Of a DNA stretch of 64,000 nt, positions 35,268 to 43,792 are shown piece by piece. The notes below the pieces were generated by a model. It did not search any database. It had not been told where the DNA came from and worked only from the letters and a program-made list of their open reading frames with translations. This stretch comes from Polaribacter batillariae (lineage in GTDB: Bacteria; Bacteroidota; Bacteroidia; Flavobacteriales; Flavobacteriaceae), in contig NZ_CP071795.1 of NCBI RefSeq assembly GCF_017498485.1, positions 620,001 to 684,000 of the forward strand. Reading direction: 5' to 3'. The first letter of the stretch is position 1, and each line of letters starts with the position of its first letter. Both the position numbers and the translations under genes were made by a program.

Positions 35268-36692
35268 CTAATCTGCGTCTTTTTTAGGTTTGTTTAAATT
35301 ATAAGATACACCAAAGAAATAACCAACACCAAACCTTTCTTCGGTGGTTACCAAATTGTTTTCTGGTAATAAATATGATGTATTAGCATCATAATCTCCT
35401 ACAAGTCTTTCAACCCTACCCAAAGTTACTCCTGTAGATAGTATTATTCTTTCATCTTTTCCAAAAGAAATACCTAATCCTGCTAAAAATTGAAATTCTT
35501 GTGCTTCTTTTAACAAGGCACCAAAGCTAAATAGGTACGAATAATTTTTTTCAGACCTATATTTTAAATTCATTAAAGTACCAAAACCATAATCTAAATT
35601 TCCTAAATCTTTTTGTCTAATAAACTTCTTTCCTTCATTTCCTTCAGTTAAATCGTCTTTTGTGTAAAATTTATCGTCCAAAAGGCTGCTAAAAAATAAA
35701 CCTCCACTAAAATCGATTTTAAAGCCACCTGTAATCCACACTCTGTAAGAATAAGTATCTATTAAATCATTGGTTTTTTTATCATAAATTTCAAGAATAA
35801 CTTCAACTAAATCGATATTTTTTCCATTTACATCAATAGGTAATGTGTAATTACTAAAACTAATATTTTTTAATTTATTTAAATTTTCTTTTATAGTAGA
35901 AAATGTATTCTCTAAAATAGTAATGGTTTTACCTAAGGAAGCGTCTTGGTAATTTTCAACATTATTCTCGGTCTCTAATACCGAAAGCTCTTTTTTAAAA
36001 TCATAATAAGACTTAATAAATTCATTTACTTCATCTTTAAAAAAGGCCTCGTTTAAAGATTGTAAATTCGAATTATTAATCATAAAAAAGTTTACTTCAT
36101 CTAGTAACTGATTAATATTGTCTTTTAGATTTAGTAGTTTTACTTTTATTTTTTTTGCCTATCTTCTTTAATAAATTTAATAGCGGTTTCTTTATTTATT
36201 AATAATTGATTGTTTTTAATCTTAAAATCTTCAAACAAAAATTCATCTACACGCACACTATCAACTTTCGATAATTTACCGTGTTTTAATCTAGTATCTT
36301 TTTTAGATTTATTTAAAAAAACATCAGGATTTGTTTCAAATTTATTTTTTATAAGAGCATTAATACTATCTAAACTTTCTTCTTCGATTGTTTTTATAAC
36401 TTGAGGGGAATTTGTTTCTTTAGGAAATAAATCTGTAGTAGAAGAGTCAACAAAAAGATTTATATTATTCTTTTTTAATTTGTAAGAATATTTTAATGGA
36501 TTTCCATTCACGAGTTCAAATATAATGGGTTTTTGTAATTTGATGTAAGTTGTTTTTTCCATTAGAAATTTTTAAACTATTTTCATGCGGCTTGCTTAAA
36601 TCTATTGAAATTATAGTAGGTTTTATAAAATTATCTTGAGAATAAAAAGCAAAAGAAATTAAAGTGAACAGTAAAAAGAGTGAATTTTTCAT
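35268..36692 (-). pseudogene. Frameshifted secreted coiled-coil/beta-barrel protein
   Basis: Three open pieces line up as one protein of about 474 residues. From the ATG at 36692: a signal peptide ending FYSQ. The middle piece (36562-36146, 138 codons) is in a second frame. The final piece (to 35268) has a coiled coil (KDNINQLLDEVNFF, EFIKSYYDFKKELS) and C-terminal beta-barrel strands (VWITGGFKIDFSGGLFF, GVGYFFGVSYNL). The breaks coincide with a T5 run at 36569-36573, where losing one base rejoins the frame, and a T8 run at 36149-36156, where gaining one does. The two shifts cancel. The gene is either decayed, phase-variable, or misassembled at homopolymers. Function is unknown. Confidence 0.65.
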
Positions 36693-36766
36693 AATTTTAA
36701 AGTTTTGGTAGATTTTTGTAAACCTATTTAAAAAATTAAAATGTATAGATACCTATAATTAGGTAT

Positions 36767-37828
36767 TTACAAAACACGGTTCATCGTTTTAGACTTAGAA
36801 ACGGTTTCCTCCCACTCTTTATTTGCAATACTGTCTTTGGTTATGCCACCACCAACGTATATAGAAGCTTTGTGATTGTTTATTTTCATACAGCGTAAAT
36901 TCACAAATAAATGGGTTTCTTTTTTTCCTTTTTTAGAAGAATTAAAATTGATTTCTCCTAAAAAACCAGTATAAAAACTTCGTTGATAGTTTTCATTTTC
37001 TAGAATAAAATCTTTTGCCACATTTCTTGGCAAACCACAAACAGCAGGTGTTGGGTGCAAAGCAGCAATAAGTTCTTTTAATGTAGATTTTTTATTTAAA
37101 TTTCCAGAAACCTTTGTTCTTAAATGCAGTAAACTGCCTGCTTTTATAGTTTCTGTTTTATTAATTTTTAGTGAATTTGCAATGTTTTTTAACTGTTGCT
37201 TAATAAAATCGGTTACCAATTGCTGCTCTTCTAATTCTTTTGATTTCCAAACAATATGTTCGTTCGAGTTTGCAACTTGTGTACCTGCTAAAGACATGGT
37301 ATTAAAAACTGCTTGTTCTACTTCTAACAATGTTTCTGGAGTTGCACCCAACCACAAACCTATTTTTGGATGATACCAAACATACACAAATGCATTGTTG
37401 TAAGTCGATAAGAGTTTTTTAAAAACGTTTATCAAAACAAATTTTTCTAAAAAAACCAATTCTTCTCTCGAAATTACTACTTTTTGCATGGTTCCCATTT
37501 TTATGGAATCAATGGCTTTTTTAATAATTTTTATATGATTTTCTTTGGAAGAATGGCTAGAAATAAAAGGCTCTTTTACAGAAGTATCTATTTTTAATTC
37601 GAGCTTTTCTTGTAAGAATTCTGCATTTTCTTTTGGAAATAGTATGGTGTTTTCTTCATTATTAAAAGGTGCAAACACAAAACCGCTTTCGTTATAATTT
37701 TTAGAATAATGCAATGCATCATCTTTCATAAAAAAAGCAGAAATTTCTGTACTATTAGGCTTTCTGTAGGCTACAAAAGGCTTTTTTGTAGAGTAAGAAG
37801 CGTGTATTTTATCAAAAATAAGATTCAA
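36767..37828 (-). CDS. menF: Isochorismate synthase (chorismate-binding enzyme)
   Basis: The 353-residue protein has the chorismate-binding fold, with KVVISREELV, GATPETLLEVE, MSLAGTQ, LRTKVSGNL, HPTPAVCGLPRN and the final YVGGGITKDSIANKEWEET. It turns chorismate into isochorismate. Directly upstream, 26 bp away, is a hotdog thioesterase, which fits the two menaquinone steps at either end of the pathway (MenF and DHNA-CoA hydrolase). A siderophore role (EntC) is less likely in this setting, since no Ent genes are near. Confidence 0.85.
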   Translation of the reverse strand: MNLIFDKIHASYSTKKPFVAYRKPNSTEISAFFMKDDALHYSKNYNESGFVFAPFNNEENTILFPKENAEFLQEKLELKIDTSVKEPFISSHSSKENHIKIIKKAIDSIKMGTMQKVVISREELVFLEKFVLINVFKKLLSTYNNAFVYVWYHPKIGLWLGATPETLLEVEQAVFNTMSLAGTQVANSNEHIVWKSKELEEQQLVTDFIKQQLKNIANSLKINKTETIKAGSLLHLRTKVSGNLNKKSTLKELIAALHPTPAVCGLPRNVAKDFILENENYQRSFYTGFLGEINFNSSKKGKKETHLFVNLRCMKINNHKASIYVGGGITKDSIANKEWEETVSKSKTMNRVL

Positions 37829-37854
37829 TATTCTTGTTTTTTAAATTATTGAAT

Positions 37855-38274
37855 TTATTTTCTTTTTTCTAAAACAATATTTGTCATTTTAGCAACAGAA
37901 ATTAAGTTACGATCTTCATCTACAATTGTAACTTCCCATAAATGAGTGGTTTTTCCTTTGTGAACATTTTTTGCAGTAGCAAAAACAACACCTTCTCGCT
38001 TGCTTTTAATATGGTTTATCGAAAGCTGAATTCCGTTTATAAATTGAGATTTGCTATCAATAAAAAAGTTAGAAGCTGCACTTCCTACACTTTCTGCAAG
38101 CGCTGCAGTTGCGCCTCCATGTAATTGCCCATAAGGCTGATGCACTCTCGAATTTACAGACATTTTTGCTGTTAAAAAATCTTCGCCAACATCAACATAT
38201 TCGATATTAAGTGTTTCCATAAGCGTGTTTTTAGAACGCTCGTTAAATGCTTTTAAAATTTTAGAATTATCCAT
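37855..38274 (-). CDS. PaaI-type hotdog thioesterase, candidate DHNA-CoA thioesterase
   Basis: The 139-residue single hotdog domain shows GQLHGGATAALAESVGSAAS, the PaaI/YdiI catalytic helix in which a Glu follows the Gly-Gly, and a closing GKTTHLWEVTIVDEDRNLI strand pair. Relatives of this size hydrolyse aromatic acyl-CoA esters; beside the isochorismate synthase it may release 1,4-dihydroxy-2-naphthoate in menaquinone synthesis. That role is inferred from the neighbour. Confidence 0.82.
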   Translation of the reverse strand: MDNSKILKAFNERSKNTLMETLNIEYVDVGEDFLTAKMSVNSRVHQPYGQLHGGATAALAESVGSAASNFFIDSKSQFINGIQLSINHIKSKREGVVFATAKNVHKGKTTHLWEVTIVDEDRNLISVAKMTNIVLEKRK

Positions 38275-38313
38275 AACCTCTAATTATAGTGTAAAAGTAC
38301 GTATAAAAAATTG

Positions 38314-38321
38314 TATTTTTG
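38314..38321 (+). promoter_or_regulatory. -7 box for the pRiA4b-ORF3-like gene
   Basis: TATTTTTG fits TAnnTTTG and lies 23 bp before the ATG at 38345. No -33 match is visible. Confidence 0.35.
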
Positions 38322-38344
38322 CAATCGAAAAGCTTACACATTTT

Positions 38345-38836
38345 ATGTACAAAATACGCGTAATTTTAGATACAAAAGAAGATATTCTAAGAACCATTCT
38401 TGTAAATAACACCTTTAATTTAGAAGATTTACATTTTACGATTGCCCAATCTTTTGGTTTTAACGGACAAGAAATGGCTTCTTTTTATAGAACGGATGAT
38501 GAGTGGAACCAAGGTGAAGAAATTCCGTTATTTAATATGGCAGAAGCTGGTGAAGGCATTTCTATGAAAACCTGTACTTTGGTAGAAACTTTGCCTGAAG
38601 AAAACCAAAAATTAATTTATGTGTACGATTTCTTAAAAATGTGGACTTTTTATGTAGATGTTGTAGAAATTACTTCAGAAATTAAAAAAGATTTGCCTGA
38701 AATTGTACTTTCTGTTGGAGAAATTCCTGATAAAGCTCCCGAAAAAGAATTTATTGCAGACAAGTTAGACAGCGATTTCGATGATGAAGATGACGAATTC
38801 GATCCTTTCGACGATTTCGATTTTAATGAGTATTAA
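38345..38836 (+). CDS. pRiA4b ORF-3-like protein with acidic tail
   Basis: The 163-residue protein resembles the plasmid pRiA4b ORF-3 family, with YKIRVILDTKEDILRTILVNNTFNLEDLHFTIAQSFGF and a later FLKMWTFYVDVVEI strand. Residues about 140-163 form an acidic tail (DDEDDEFDPFDDFDF). In its family members the function is unknown; some are carried by IS1096-like elements, but no transposon is seen here. The frame can be extended to 38225, into the divergent thioesterase gene, but the ATG at 38345 follows a -7 box. Confidence 0.8.
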   Translation: MYKIRVILDTKEDILRTILVNNTFNLEDLHFTIAQSFGFNGQEMASFYRTDDEWNQGEEIPLFNMAEAGEGISMKTCTLVETLPEENQKLIYVYDFLKMWTFYVDVVEITSEIKKDLPEIVLSVGEIPDKAPEKEFIADKLDSDFDDEDDEFDPFDDFDFNEY

Positions 38837-38886
38837 TTTTTAGCTATAGTACTCATTTTAAATTGATGTTTCTGCCAAAGACTAAG

Positions 38887-38960
38887 ACTGCCAACTGAAT
38901 ACTGAATACTGAATACTGAATACTTAATACTTAATACTTAATACTTAATACTTAGTACTT
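38887..38960. repeat. 7-bp tandem repeat next to a dispersed palindrome arm
   Basis: About nine copies of a heptamer run from 38894 to 38956: four of ACTGAAT, four of ACTTAAT and one ACTTAGT. The array starts inside ACTGCCAACTG (38887-38897), the same arm found inverted in the leuC-leuD spacer. It ends at a TAAATTTG box (38960-38967) upstream of the ABC transporter gene, so copy number could alter spacing in that promoter. Confidence 0.85.
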
Positions 38961-39026
38961 AAATTTGTAACAATTTTAAACTTTAGTCGTCTTATTGCAA
39001 CTATAACCAACTAAACACAATTTTCT

Positions 39027-39926
39027 TTGGAAACAATACTATCTTTAAAAAATCTCGACAAAAAATACGGTGCTGTTCATGCAGTAAACAATCTTTCTTT
39101 TGACATTCAAAAAGGAAATGTTTATGGTATTTTAGGCCCAAATGGAAGTGGAAAATCAACTACTTTAGGCATTATTTTAAACGTTGTAAACAGAACTTCT
39201 GGAGAATTTTCTTGGTTCGATGGCAAACTTTCTACCCACGAAGCTTTAAAAAAAGTAGGTGCAATTATAGAACGCCCTAATTTTTATCCGTACATGACTG
39301 CAACTCAAAACTTAAACTTAATTTGTACTATAAAAGGGGTTTCTCCAGAAAAAATCGACGAGAAATTAAAAACCGTAAATCTTTACGAACGAAGAAATAG
39401 TAAGTTTAAAACATTTTCTTTAGGAATGAAACAACGTTTGGCAATAGCATCTGCATTGTTAAACGACCCAGAAATTCTAATTTTAGATGAGCCTACAAAC
39501 GGTTTAGACCCTCAAGGAATCCATGAAATACGTCAAATAATTCAAAAAATTGCCAACACAGGAACTACCATTTTATTAGCCTCTCACCTATTAGACGAAG
39601 TCGAAAAAGTATGTTCTCATGTAGTTGTTATTAGAGAAGGAATAAAATTATACAGTGGTAGAGTTGACGAGATGACTGCTTCTAATGGTTTGTTTGAATT
39701 AAAAGTAGATGCTAATGAGCAAAAATTGTTAGAAGTTCTCGAAAAGCACCCAGCAATTGGAAAAATTACAAAAGAAAATGAAACAATCATAGCGACTTTA
39801 AATAGCAATATTTCTTCCTCTGAAATAAATTCATTTTTATTCGAAAACAATATTACTCTATCTCATTTGGTAAAACGCAAACCAAGTTTAGAGCAACAGT
39901 TCTTAGATTTAACGAACAATAACTAA
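39027..39926 (+). CDS. ABC-2 transporter ATP-binding protein
   Basis: The 299-residue ATPase, beginning at TTG, has Walker A GPNGSGKST (near residue 38), the ABC signature FSLGMKQRLAIASALL, Walker B LILDEPTNGLDPQG and the HLLDEVEKV switch region, followed by a C-terminal domain of about 90 residues as in BcrA/NatA-type pumps. It pairs with the permease that follows. Confidence 0.92.
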   Translation: METILSLKNLDKKYGAVHAVNNLSFDIQKGNVYGILGPNGSGKSTTLGIILNVVNRTSGEFSWFDGKLSTHEALKKVGAIIERPNFYPYMTATQNLNLICTIKGVSPEKIDEKLKTVNLYERRNSKFKTFSLGMKQRLAIASALLNDPEILILDEPTNGLDPQGIHEIRQIIQKIANTGTTILLASHLLDEVEKVCSHVVVIREGIKLYSGRVDEMTASNGLFELKVDANEQKLLEVLEKHPAIGKITKENETIIATLNSNISSSEINSFLFENNITLSHLVKRKPSLEQQFLDLTNNN

Positions 39927-39930
39927 CCTA

Positions 39931-39972
39931 AAATGTCGGTTCGAGCGCAGTCGAGAACTTTGTCATTTAAAA
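39931..39972. repeat. Short palindromic repeat between ABC genes
   Basis: The spacer contains GTTCGAGCGCAGTCGAGAAC, an imperfect palindrome whose GCGCAGTCGA core recurs as a perfect 10-bp inverted repeat after pyrG (63704-63735). ATGTCGG and TTGTCATTT at the edges recall the TCATTTCGA repeat family at the left end of the window. It separates the ATPase and permease genes. Confidence 0.6.
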
Positions 39973-39982
39973 TATAAATACC

Positions 39983-40828
39983 ATGTTAAGACTATTAACA
40001 ATAGAATTTCACAAATTAAAATACAATAGAGCAAGTAAGGTTTTATCGCTTATTTACTTTGGCTTATTGGCTGCGATTGCATTAATTGCGGCTATTAAAT
40101 TCGACATTGGCCCCATAAAATTTCATTTGGCAGAAATGGGCATTTTTAACTTTCCTTATATTTGGCACTTTAATACCTATGTTGCTGCTGGGCTTAAATT
40201 CTTTTTACTTTTAGTAATTGTTTCTATGATGGCGAACGAGTACAGTTACAAAACTTTAAAACAAAATTTAATTGATGGTTTAAGTAAAAAAGAATTTATA
40301 CTTTCTAAATTTTATACAGTAATTGTTTTTGCACTTATATCTACACTTTTTGTATTTGTAGTTTCTTTAATACTAGGCTTTATTTATTCAGATTATACCG
40401 AGTTTGCCATTATAACTTCTGGCTTAGAATATTTATTCGCTTTTTTTATAAAATTGGTGGGTTTCTTTTCTATGGGACTATTCTTTGGAATTTTGGTAAA
40501 AAGATCGGCATTTGCAGTTGGAGCCATGGTGGTTTGGTTTATTGCCGAAAGTATATTTAAAGGATATTTATTTTGGACTTTTAAAAGTGCCGAAAATACA
40601 ACCGAAAAAGTAGATGCTGTAATGCAGTTTCTTCCTTTTGAAGCAATGTCTAACTTAATTAAAGAACCTTTTTCGAGATTAGGAGCTGTAAGATCTGTTG
40701 CAAATCAAATTGGTGAAACCTTCACAAAAAGTTATGCTGTAGATTTTTCTACAATTACAATCGTTGCTGTTTGGTCATTAATCTTTATTTATTTGTCTTT
40801 TGTACTGTTAAAAAAGAGAGATTTGTAG
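39983..40828 (+). CDS. ABC-2 type permease
   Basis: The 281-residue protein has about six membrane segments and the N-terminal LLTIEFHKLKYNRASKVLSLIYFG layout of ABC-2 permeases, with NEYSYKTLKQNLIDGLSKKEF between the second and third. It is 56 bp after the ATPase gene, separated only by a palindrome. The substrate is unknown. Confidence 0.87.
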   Translation: MLRLLTIEFHKLKYNRASKVLSLIYFGLLAAIALIAAIKFDIGPIKFHLAEMGIFNFPYIWHFNTYVAAGLKFFLLLVIVSMMANEYSYKTLKQNLIDGLSKKEFILSKFYTVIVFALISTLFVFVVSLILGFIYSDYTEFAIITSGLEYLFAFFIKLVGFFSMGLFFGILVKRSAFAVGAMVVWFIAESIFKGYLFWTFKSAENTTEKVDAVMQFLPFEAMSNLIKEPFSRLGAVRSVANQIGETFTKSYAVDFSTITIVAVWSLIFIYLSFVLLKKRDL

Positions 40829-40839
40829 TACTTTTTAAA

Positions 40840-40847
40840 TATATTTG
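40840..40847 (+). promoter_or_regulatory. -7 box for the T9SS cargo gene
   Basis: TATATTTG matches TAnnTTTG and ends 26 bp before the ATG at 40874. A TTTG lies only 14 bases upstream, too near for the usual spacing. Confidence 0.35.
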
Positions 40848-40873
40848 ACGTTTATAATAGAAATAATAGTCAA

Positions 40874-43765
40874 ATGAAGAATTTTTTACCTCTTTTTCTA
40901 ATATTTATTGCGTTAAACACATTTTCTCAGAAAGAAGCTAATTTTTGGTATTTTGGTAGAAATGCGGGGTTAGATTTCTCTTCTGATGAACCCATAGCAC
41001 TAACAGATGGCTTATTAAATACAGATGAAGGTTGCTCTACAATATCCGACAAAGACGGAAATTTATTATTTTATACAGATGGTATTGTATTGTACAACAA
41101 AGACCATCAAATAGTAAGATTCTCTAATGGAACCTTAGCAAACAACCTTACAGGAAACCCATCAAGCACGCAATCTGCTTTGTTTGTGCCAAATCCAACC
41201 GATGAAAATATTTATTACCTTTTTACTGTTGGAACTGACTTTGTTGGTGATTTGTACGATCCAAACCCTGGTTTTAACTATTATACATTAGACAAAAGTA
41301 GTGGCGAAATTATTGCAGGTCCCATAAACCTTGCTGGTAATTTAAGTAGGTTCTGGTCAGAAAAAGTAACTGCAGTCGAAGGAAACGATTGCGATTCTAT
41401 ATGGATCGTTTCTGCAGTTGGAAGCCAATTTTACTCATATGAAATCACTGGAAATGGTATAAATATAACACCTGTTATTAGCAGTACAAATTATCAATTA
41501 AGAGACAAAAGAGGGTATTTAAAAGTATCGCCAGATGGTAGCAAAATGGCATTGGCAGATTTTAATTACACAGGCACTTCTGGCTCAGGAAGTTTGGTTC
41601 TTTACGATTTTAACAATCAAACTGGAGAAATTTCTTCCTCTGCCCAAATATTAACAAACCCTTTTCAAGATGGTGCGCCTTATGGAGTAGAATTTTCACA
41701 AAATTCTTCTAAATTATACACTTCTACTTTCGATGGTAGAAATAACAGCATCTATCAATTCGATTTGACAGAAAGTGATATTGCAAGCACAAAAACACAA
41801 ATTTTTTCTCAAAATGGTCGTAGAGGAGCTTTACAACTGGCCTCAAATGGTAAAATATACGTTTCTATACCAGGAAATACAAGCTTAGATGTTATTGAAA
41901 ATCCAAACGAAAGAGCCGTAAATATAACTTACAGGCAAGCCTCCGTTTCTTTGGGTGGTAGAGTTGCTTCACAAGGGTTACCGCCTTTTATTCAATCTTT
42001 TTTCTCTCCTGTAAATATTATTGATAGTAATAGCGTAGGTCAAATAGTCGCTTTAAGTGATACGACACAAGAATTATGTACAGACGAAACTTTAAGCCTC
42101 GAACCAGAATTGCCTGGAAACGCTACCACTACTTACCTATGGACTAAAGAAGGAGATCCTTCTGTAAATAGTACAAATAGGGTATTCTCTATAGACAATA
42201 ATTTAGGCTCTGGTATTTATTATTTAGAAATGGTAAATGAAGACGCTTGTGGCAGACAAAAGACATTCAACAGTTCTATAGAAATAAATTTTAACGACTT
42301 GCCAACAGTAAATACAATAGACGTTTTCGAGCAATGCGATTTTGACGATAACAGAAACGATTTTACAACCAATTTTAACTTAACAATTTTAGAGCCAGAA
42401 ATATATTCAGGCACAGAGCAAGTTACTATCGAATTTTTTGAAGTTTCCGACACTTCTTTTTCAACACCAATTAATAAAAATAATTATATAAATATAGTAC
42501 CCACAGATGCTGTAAATGGCAATCATAAAATAATCGCAAAAGTTACCAACACAAATTCCCAATGCTACAGCACCACAGAAGTAGAATTGAAAGTAAACCC
42601 TTCTGGTACAGAGAATTACAAAGACATTTACACCTGCGAATTAGATGTAAATGCCAACATACCCAACAGCATAAGTAGCAATGGTTCTGGCAATGCTTTT
42701 TATAATTTTGATGTTAAAACAAATCAAATAATTGCAAATTCTATGGGCAGTTTATCTACAAGTACCCACGATTTTAAGTACTATAGAACTAGAAACGACG
42801 CCATTCTTTTAAACAATGAAATAGAGCAGCCTTTTGAAACTACTTTATTTACAGATAATGATGATATTTTTGTAAGGGTAACCCTAAAAGGTTCTAGAGA
42901 TTGTGAGAGTATAGGACAATTTAAAATTAGAATTAGAGCACTTCCAATACCACAAGGAAATACAAATACAGAAATTTTATGTATTAAAAACCCAATTGAA
43001 AATCCGCAATTAGAAAGTATAAATTTAAATGCAGATACAGGTACAGCAACAGACACTTATAAATGGTATTTAAACGGAGTAGAAATTTTTGGCGAAAATA
43101 ATGCCATTTTAGCGGCAACAAAAGAAGGAACCTATAAAGTCGAAGCCATTAGAAATTACGAAAATGATGTTGCAGATACTACAGACGACACTGTTTGTAT
43201 TGGTTACAATACATTTACAGTAAAAGAATCTAATAAAGCTGTTATCGAATCTGTTTCTTTTTTAGACGACCAAGACAAAACTGCAGACAATACAATAACA
43301 ATTAAAGTCTCTGGAATTGGAGATTATGAATACGCGTTAAACGATAATTCTTCAACAAATTTTGTAAAAGGAACAGATAATTTGTCTTATACATTTACCA
43401 ATGTTCCTCCAGGTTTAAATACTGTTTACATTAGAGACATAAATGGTTGTGGTGTTGTATCTTCTCAAGAAATTTCATTTGTGTATTTTCAAAGACATTT
43501 TACTCCAAATGAAGATGGAAATTTTGATACATGGAAGGTTCAAGGAATAGACAATTCTTTTTACACCGAAGTTAATTTACAAATTTTCGATAGGTATGGC
43601 AAACTATTAAAAGTAATCAACCAAAAAACAGAAAATGGCTGGAATGGAATTTTAAACGGGAAAATGATGCCCTCTAACGACTATTGGTATAATGCTGTTT
43701 TAATTGATAAAAATGGTAAAACTAGAAAAAAAACAGGCCATTTTAGCTTAATTAGAAAACAATAA
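40874..43765 (+). CDS. Type IX secretion cargo protein with type B sorting domain
   Basis: The 963-residue protein has a signal peptide ending NTFSQ, an N-terminal beta-propeller-like half (ANFWYFGRNAGLDF; repeated SPDGSKMAL and SQNSSKLYTS blades), Ig-like domains in the middle, and the gliding-motility C-terminal domain (about 875-963): RHFTPNEDGNFDTWKV, IFDRYGKLL, ENGWNGILNGKMMPSNDYWY. This type B signal directs export through the type IX system and attachment at the surface. Its own activity is not deducible. Confidence 0.92.
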   Translation: MKNFLPLFLIFIALNTFSQKEANFWYFGRNAGLDFSSDEPIALTDGLLNTDEGCSTISDKDGNLLFYTDGIVLYNKDHQIVRFSNGTLANNLTGNPSSTQSALFVPNPTDENIYYLFTVGTDFVGDLYDPNPGFNYYTLDKSSGEIIAGPINLAGNLSRFWSEKVTAVEGNDCDSIWIVSAVGSQFYSYEITGNGINITPVISSTNYQLRDKRGYLKVSPDGSKMALADFNYTGTSGSGSLVLYDFNNQTGEISSSAQILTNPFQDGAPYGVEFSQNSSKLYTSTFDGRNNSIYQFDLTESDIASTKTQIFSQNGRRGALQLASNGKIYVSIPGNTSLDVIENPNERAVNITYRQASVSLGGRVASQGLPPFIQSFFSPVNIIDSNSVGQIVALSDTTQELCTDETLSLEPELPGNATTTYLWTKEGDPSVNSTNRVFSIDNNLGSGIYYLEMVNEDACGRQKTFNSSIEINFNDLPTVNTIDVFEQCDFDDNRNDFTTNFNLTILEPEIYSGTEQVTIEFFEVSDTSFSTPINKNNYINIVPTDAVNGNHKIIAKVTNTNSQCYSTTEVELKVNPSGTENYKDIYTCELDVNANIPNSISSNGSGNAFYNFDVKTNQIIANSMGSLSTSTHDFKYYRTRNDAILLNNEIEQPFETTLFTDNDDIFVRVTLKGSRDCESIGQFKIRIRALPIPQGNTNTEILCIKNPIENPQLESINLNADTGTATDTYKWYLNGVEIFGENNAILAATKEGTYKVEAIRNYENDVADTTDDTVCIGYNTFTVKESNKAVIESVSFLDDQDKTADNTITIKVSGIGDYEYALNDNSSTNFVKGTDNLSYTFTNVPPGLNTVYIRDINGCGVVSSQEISFVYFQRHFTPNEDGNFDTWKVQGIDNSFYTEVNLQIFDRYGKLLKVINQKTENGWNGILNGKMMPSNDYWYNAVLIDKNGKTRKKTGHFSLIRKQ

Positions 43766-43792
43766 ATAAAAAAGTATCCGTATTTTTACAGG

